Below the pieces are notes generated by a model. That model had not been told where the DNA came from, did not search any database, and worked only from the letters and a program-made list of their open reading frames with translations. A DNA stretch of 7,212 nucleotides from Nitrososphaerota archaeon. Its GTDB lineage: Archaea; Thermoproteota; Nitrososphaeria; Nitrososphaerales; Nitrosopumilaceae. Below are positions 4,630 through 7,212 of the stretch, piece after piece. Numbering within the stretch: position 1 is the stretch's first letter; every line of letters starts with the position of its first letter. Position numbers and translations under genes: made by a program. Location: positions 1-7,212 of the forward strand of contig VHBM01000049.1 of the NCBI GenBank assembly GCA_016871975.1. The letters run 5' to 3'.

Positions 4630-7212
4630 ATGAAGAAATTTTTGCTTGTTTTATTATTAATTTCAAGTGTTGGATTTCCTCTTGCTTATGCACATCCATT
4701 TACAGAATCAACGGATCCTGCCCAGTCATCTAATGTTTCTCCCGGTATTACACAAATAGTTGTTCACTACTCTGAAGCACTAGAGGTTGATTTTAGTGAG
4801 CTTAAAGTTTTTGATAACAGTGGCAACCAAATCGATAACAAAGACACAGCATATTTTGAAGGCGAAGACTCGCTTGTAGTTACAGTACCACCACTAGAAG
4901 AAGGCGTCTATACTGTTACAAGCAAAGTATTATCAAAAATTGATGGTCACCTAGTTGATTATGCCTTTGTTTTTGGTGTAGGAAATGTAAGAATAGATAC
5001 CAGTCTAATTGAGCAACAAGGTAGCTCAGAGACATTATTTTTCCCAGAAGCTGGTGCCAGGTATCCAGGTCTTGTAGGGCAGACAATTGTACTTGGCGCT
5101 GTAATTTCGTCTTTGTTAATTTGGAATTTACAAAAAAGAAAACTTGAAAAATTAGAACAAATCGAACAAACCTTTCATCATAATTTTATGAAATTAATTG
5201 GATTTGGCATGATCATTGTGTTTGCATCAAACATTTTGATGCTTTTTGTTCAGACCCTACGCTTACAAGTATCTGCAGTAGAGGCTCTTCAGACTTCATT
5301 TGGCAGTACATGGATTATTAGAATGGTTCTAACGATTATTCTGCTTGGTTTATGGTTTACAATAGAGCGCAAACCAAGGCTCACAATAAAGGGACAGATT
5401 TCAATTTTGGTGGTTTCACTTGCATTGATTGCAACTACAACAATGATTGGTCATGGTGTTGCAAGTGAGCACGAGCCTGCTATAGTGCTTGATTATGTGC
5501 ATAACTTGGTTGCATCGATCTGGATAGGTGGTATCATATTTTTTGGATTTGCTTTACTTCCCACGCTTTCAAAGCTTGATGAGACAAGAAAAGAAAAATT
5601 TTCGCTTTCTTTGATTCCACGATTTTCTATTTTGTTTGTAATTTCTGTTGGTGTGATAATAATAGTAGGACCACTTCTTTTATGGTTTTTAGAAAGCGAT
5701 GTAGGCTTGCTTGCAGAGTCAACCTATGGTATGCTGATTATTGCAAAAATTGCAATTGCTGCCTTTATGATAGGAATCGGCGGCTATAACCAGTTTAAAA
5801 TTCAAAAAAGTGGCGAAAAAAATCTAAAATCAGATTCAATTTCTGTGCACAAAAGGCTAGGCAAATCATTAAAAATTGAGTCTACACTTGGAATAGCACT
5901 TCTTGGCGTTGTCGCACTTTTGGTAAATGGCTCTCTTCCAGCTGGTGAGATTAATCCAGTGCAAGCTCAACAAGCAACATATGGTTTTTCAACTAGTCAG
6001 TTTTCAGACCAAGCTAGATTTGATGTTTCTATAACACCATTTTCAAGTGGGACAAATACAATTTCTGTTGCAGTTTCTGATTTTAATGGAAATCCTCTAA
6101 GTGATATTAGTGAATTAAAGATCAAAGTATCAAATCCACAACGAAACATTGCACCAATTGATGTTATAGTAAATGAGATCAAAGACGAAAGTGGTTCTAC
6201 TATACGGTATGAGGGAGATTTGACGTTTGGATTTTTTGGCAGCTGGCAAATCGAAATTGAAGTGTTGCGCACACAAAATGCAAACGAGGTAACAACTTTG
6301 GATATACTGGTCAAGCCAAGACTGGAGCAACTAAAAACCGAAATAATAGAGTACGAGTTTCCTGAAGCTGCAAAGCCGCTTTATCCTTTCTTTGATGGGA
6401 AAAATTCTATCTGGATTAGCGACCCATCAAAGCCAAGAATATGGAAATTTAGTTTAGAGAATCAAGAGTTTGAATCCTTTGAATTTGATGGACAGGTCTC
6501 TGTAATGCTTGCTATGGATAGTCAAGGAAAGATTTGGTTTACAGACCCGCCAAGCAAAAAAGTTGGCTATATTGATCCTAGTACAGAGAAAATTGAGCTA
6601 GTCCAGCTTAATACAGATGGTGTTATAGTAGGATTAGAATCAGACCTTGAAGACAACATCTGGATTGCCGTTTTTGACAAAAATGTATTGATAAAGTATG
6701 ATCAAGATGCTAAAACGTTTGAAGAATATCCAATTCCAACCGAAGCTGGCGGACCTTTCGCACTCTTACTAGATGCTGAGAGCAACTTGTGGTTTACAGA
6801 ATCTCAGTCTGGGAAGATTGGTGTTTTAGATACACAAACTACACAGATTAGAGAGTTTGTGCCAAAAACTCCGCTAAAATCACCTGAAGCATTGTTCTTT
6901 GATACAGATGGAAACTTGTGGATAGCTGAGCATGCAGGACTAAGTGTTGTAAGATTTGATACTGCACTTGAAACTTTTGAAAAAGTATCTGTGCCAGATT
7001 CTAATTCGTTGCCGTTTGGCATGACACAAGATAGGTATGGAAACATTTGGTTTGCCCAGCATACTGTAGATAGATTGGGAGTTTATGATCCGCAAAATGA
7101 TAATTTGATTGAAGTAGAGCTACCAACCGCACAGTCGTTTACACAGTTTATGACTTCTGATGATAAGAATAATGTTTGGTTTGTTGAACAACAAGGAAAC
7201 AAAATTGGTCTT
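4630..7212 (+). CDS. CopC-CopD copper fusion protein with extracytoplasmic Ig-like domain and Vgb-type beta-propeller (partial, 3' end off the right edge)
   Basis: 861 codons stay open to the window edge. Residues 1-21 form a signal peptide (M-K-K-F, ending A-Y-A). Residues 22-120 are a CopC domain: His22 would be the mature N-terminus, and D105-G106-H107 matches the D-G-H of the known Cu(II) site. CopD follows with about eight membrane helices (148-167, 188-210, 227-245, 256-274, 293-311, 331-353, 366-387, 417-436), G-H (274-275), D288-x2-H291, W-I-G-G (298-301) and Y-G at 366-367. CopD is linked to copper passage across the membrane. Residues about 438-565 form an Ig-like domain, and from 592 seven propeller repeats begin, with Trp at 595, 636, 678, 721, 764, 807 and 850. 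With eight helices and an exported N-terminus, both C-terminal domains should face outside. The ATG is the only sensible start. Transport direction and propeller role are unknown. Confidence 0.95.
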   Translation, partial: MKKFLLVLLLISSVGFPLAYAHPFTESTDPAQSSNVSPGITQIVVHYSEALEVDFSELKVFDNSGNQIDNKDTAYFEGEDSLVVTVPPLEEGVYTVTSKVLSKIDGHLVDYAFVFGVGNVRIDTSLIEQQGSSETLFFPEAGARYPGLVGQTIVLGAVISSLLIWNLQKRKLEKLEQIEQTFHHNFMKLIGFGMIIVFASNILMLFVQTLRLQVSAVEALQTSFGSTWIIRMVLTIILLGLWFTIERKPRLTIKGQISILVVSLALIATTTMIGHGVASEHEPAIVLDYVHNLVASIWIGGIIFFGFALLPTLSKLDETRKEKFSLSLIPRFSILFVISVGVIIIVGPLLLWFLESDVGLLAESTYGMLIIAKIAIAAFMIGIGGYNQFKIQKSGEKNLKSDSISVHKRLGKSLKIESTLGIALLGVVALLVNGSLPAGEINPVQAQQATYGFSTSQFSDQARFDVSITPFSSGTNTISVAVSDFNGNPLSDISELKIKVSNPQRNIAPIDVIVNEIKDESGSTIRYEGDLTFGFFGSWQIEIEVLRTQNANEVTTLDILVKPRLEQLKTEIIEYEFPEAAKPLYPFFDGKNSIWISDPSKPRIWKFSLENQEFESFEFDGQVSVMLAMDSQGKIWFTDPPSKKVGYIDPSTEKIELVQLNTDGVIVGLESDLEDNIWIAVFDKNVLIKYDQDAKTFEEYPIPTEAGGPFALLLDAESNLWFTESQSGKIGVLDTQTTQIREFVPKTPLKSPEALFFDTDGNLWIAEHAGLSVVRFDTALETFEKVSVPDSNSLPFGMTQDRYGNIWFAQHTVDRLGVYDPQNDNLIEVELPTAQSFTQFMTSDDKNNVWFVEQQGNKIGL
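6403..7212 (+). repeat. Seven beta-propeller repeats of the Vgb/NHL type
   Basis: The repeat unit is about 41-43 residues, with pattern D-x-x-G-N-x-W-F-x-E, then a G-x-x-x-x-D step and a closing P before the next unit. The conserved Trp falls at residues 595, 636, 678, 721, 764, 807 and 850 of the fusion protein, giving spacings of 41, 42, 43, 43, 43 and 43. Seven units fit one closed propeller resembling virginiamycin B lyase. The seventh runs into the window edge, so closure of the ring cannot be seen. Confidence 0.88.

Noticed and set aside
5997..7046. Minus-strand open frames of 66-105 codons
   Set aside because: They lie opposite the continuous CopC-CopD fusion frame, whose Ig-like and propeller repeats run through them without a break.
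6403..7212. Propeller as a streptogramin-inactivating lyase (antibiotic resistance)
   Set aside because: The fold resembles Vgb, but it is fused to a copper membrane protein, and I could not match the catalytic His/Glu set. A structural or binding role is more likely.

Overview
The window looks like a piece of a marine-type ammonia-oxidising archaeon (Nitrososphaerota/Thaumarchaeota, Nitrosopumilus-like). Direct support is the low-GC sequence, a protein ending in a PEFG-CTERM signal behind a plastocyanin-type copper domain, a protein ending in the tandem W-V-K-N-N-A-K-W-W repeat typical of thaumarchaeal exported proteins, and compact genes with TATA-like boxes about 26-30 bp from the start codon, as expected for leaderless archaeal transcripts. 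Assignment to a genus is not possible from this sequence alone.

Layout. Minus strand, left: a 545-residue secreted protein (356-1993) followed 11 nt downstream by the start of a second secreted protein (1-344, running off the left edge); they look like one operon. A 77-bp divergent spacer with a palindromic TATA-like box separates them from two plus-strand genes: a secreted protein with a CFI-box C-terminal domain (2071-2931) and a cupredoxin/PEFG-CTERM protein (2992-3879). The latter converges, with an 11-nt gap, on a minus-strand membrane-anchored protein (3891-4532) that is a paralogue of the left-edge partial gene. After a 97-bp divergent spacer comes a large CopC-CopD fusion (4630 to beyond 7212) that carries an Ig-like domain and a seven-repeat Vgb/NHL-type beta-propeller.

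All six products are predicted to be exported, and the set is copper-flavoured: a complete type-1 copper site, a CopC domain with N-terminal His and the D-G-H motif, and a CopD membrane domain. Four of the six have a His exactly at the predicted mature N-terminus. Three neighbouring proteins share an Ig-like module (four copies), yet each has a different C-terminal ending. My inference is an extracytoplasmic copper binding, delivery or electron-transfer cluster at the S-layer/membrane surface. The individual domains are known; the propeller fusion, the paralogue pair and the shared module are the parts worth following up.

No RNA genes, mobile elements or CRISPR arrays were seen, and no gene-free stretch exceeds about 100 bp.
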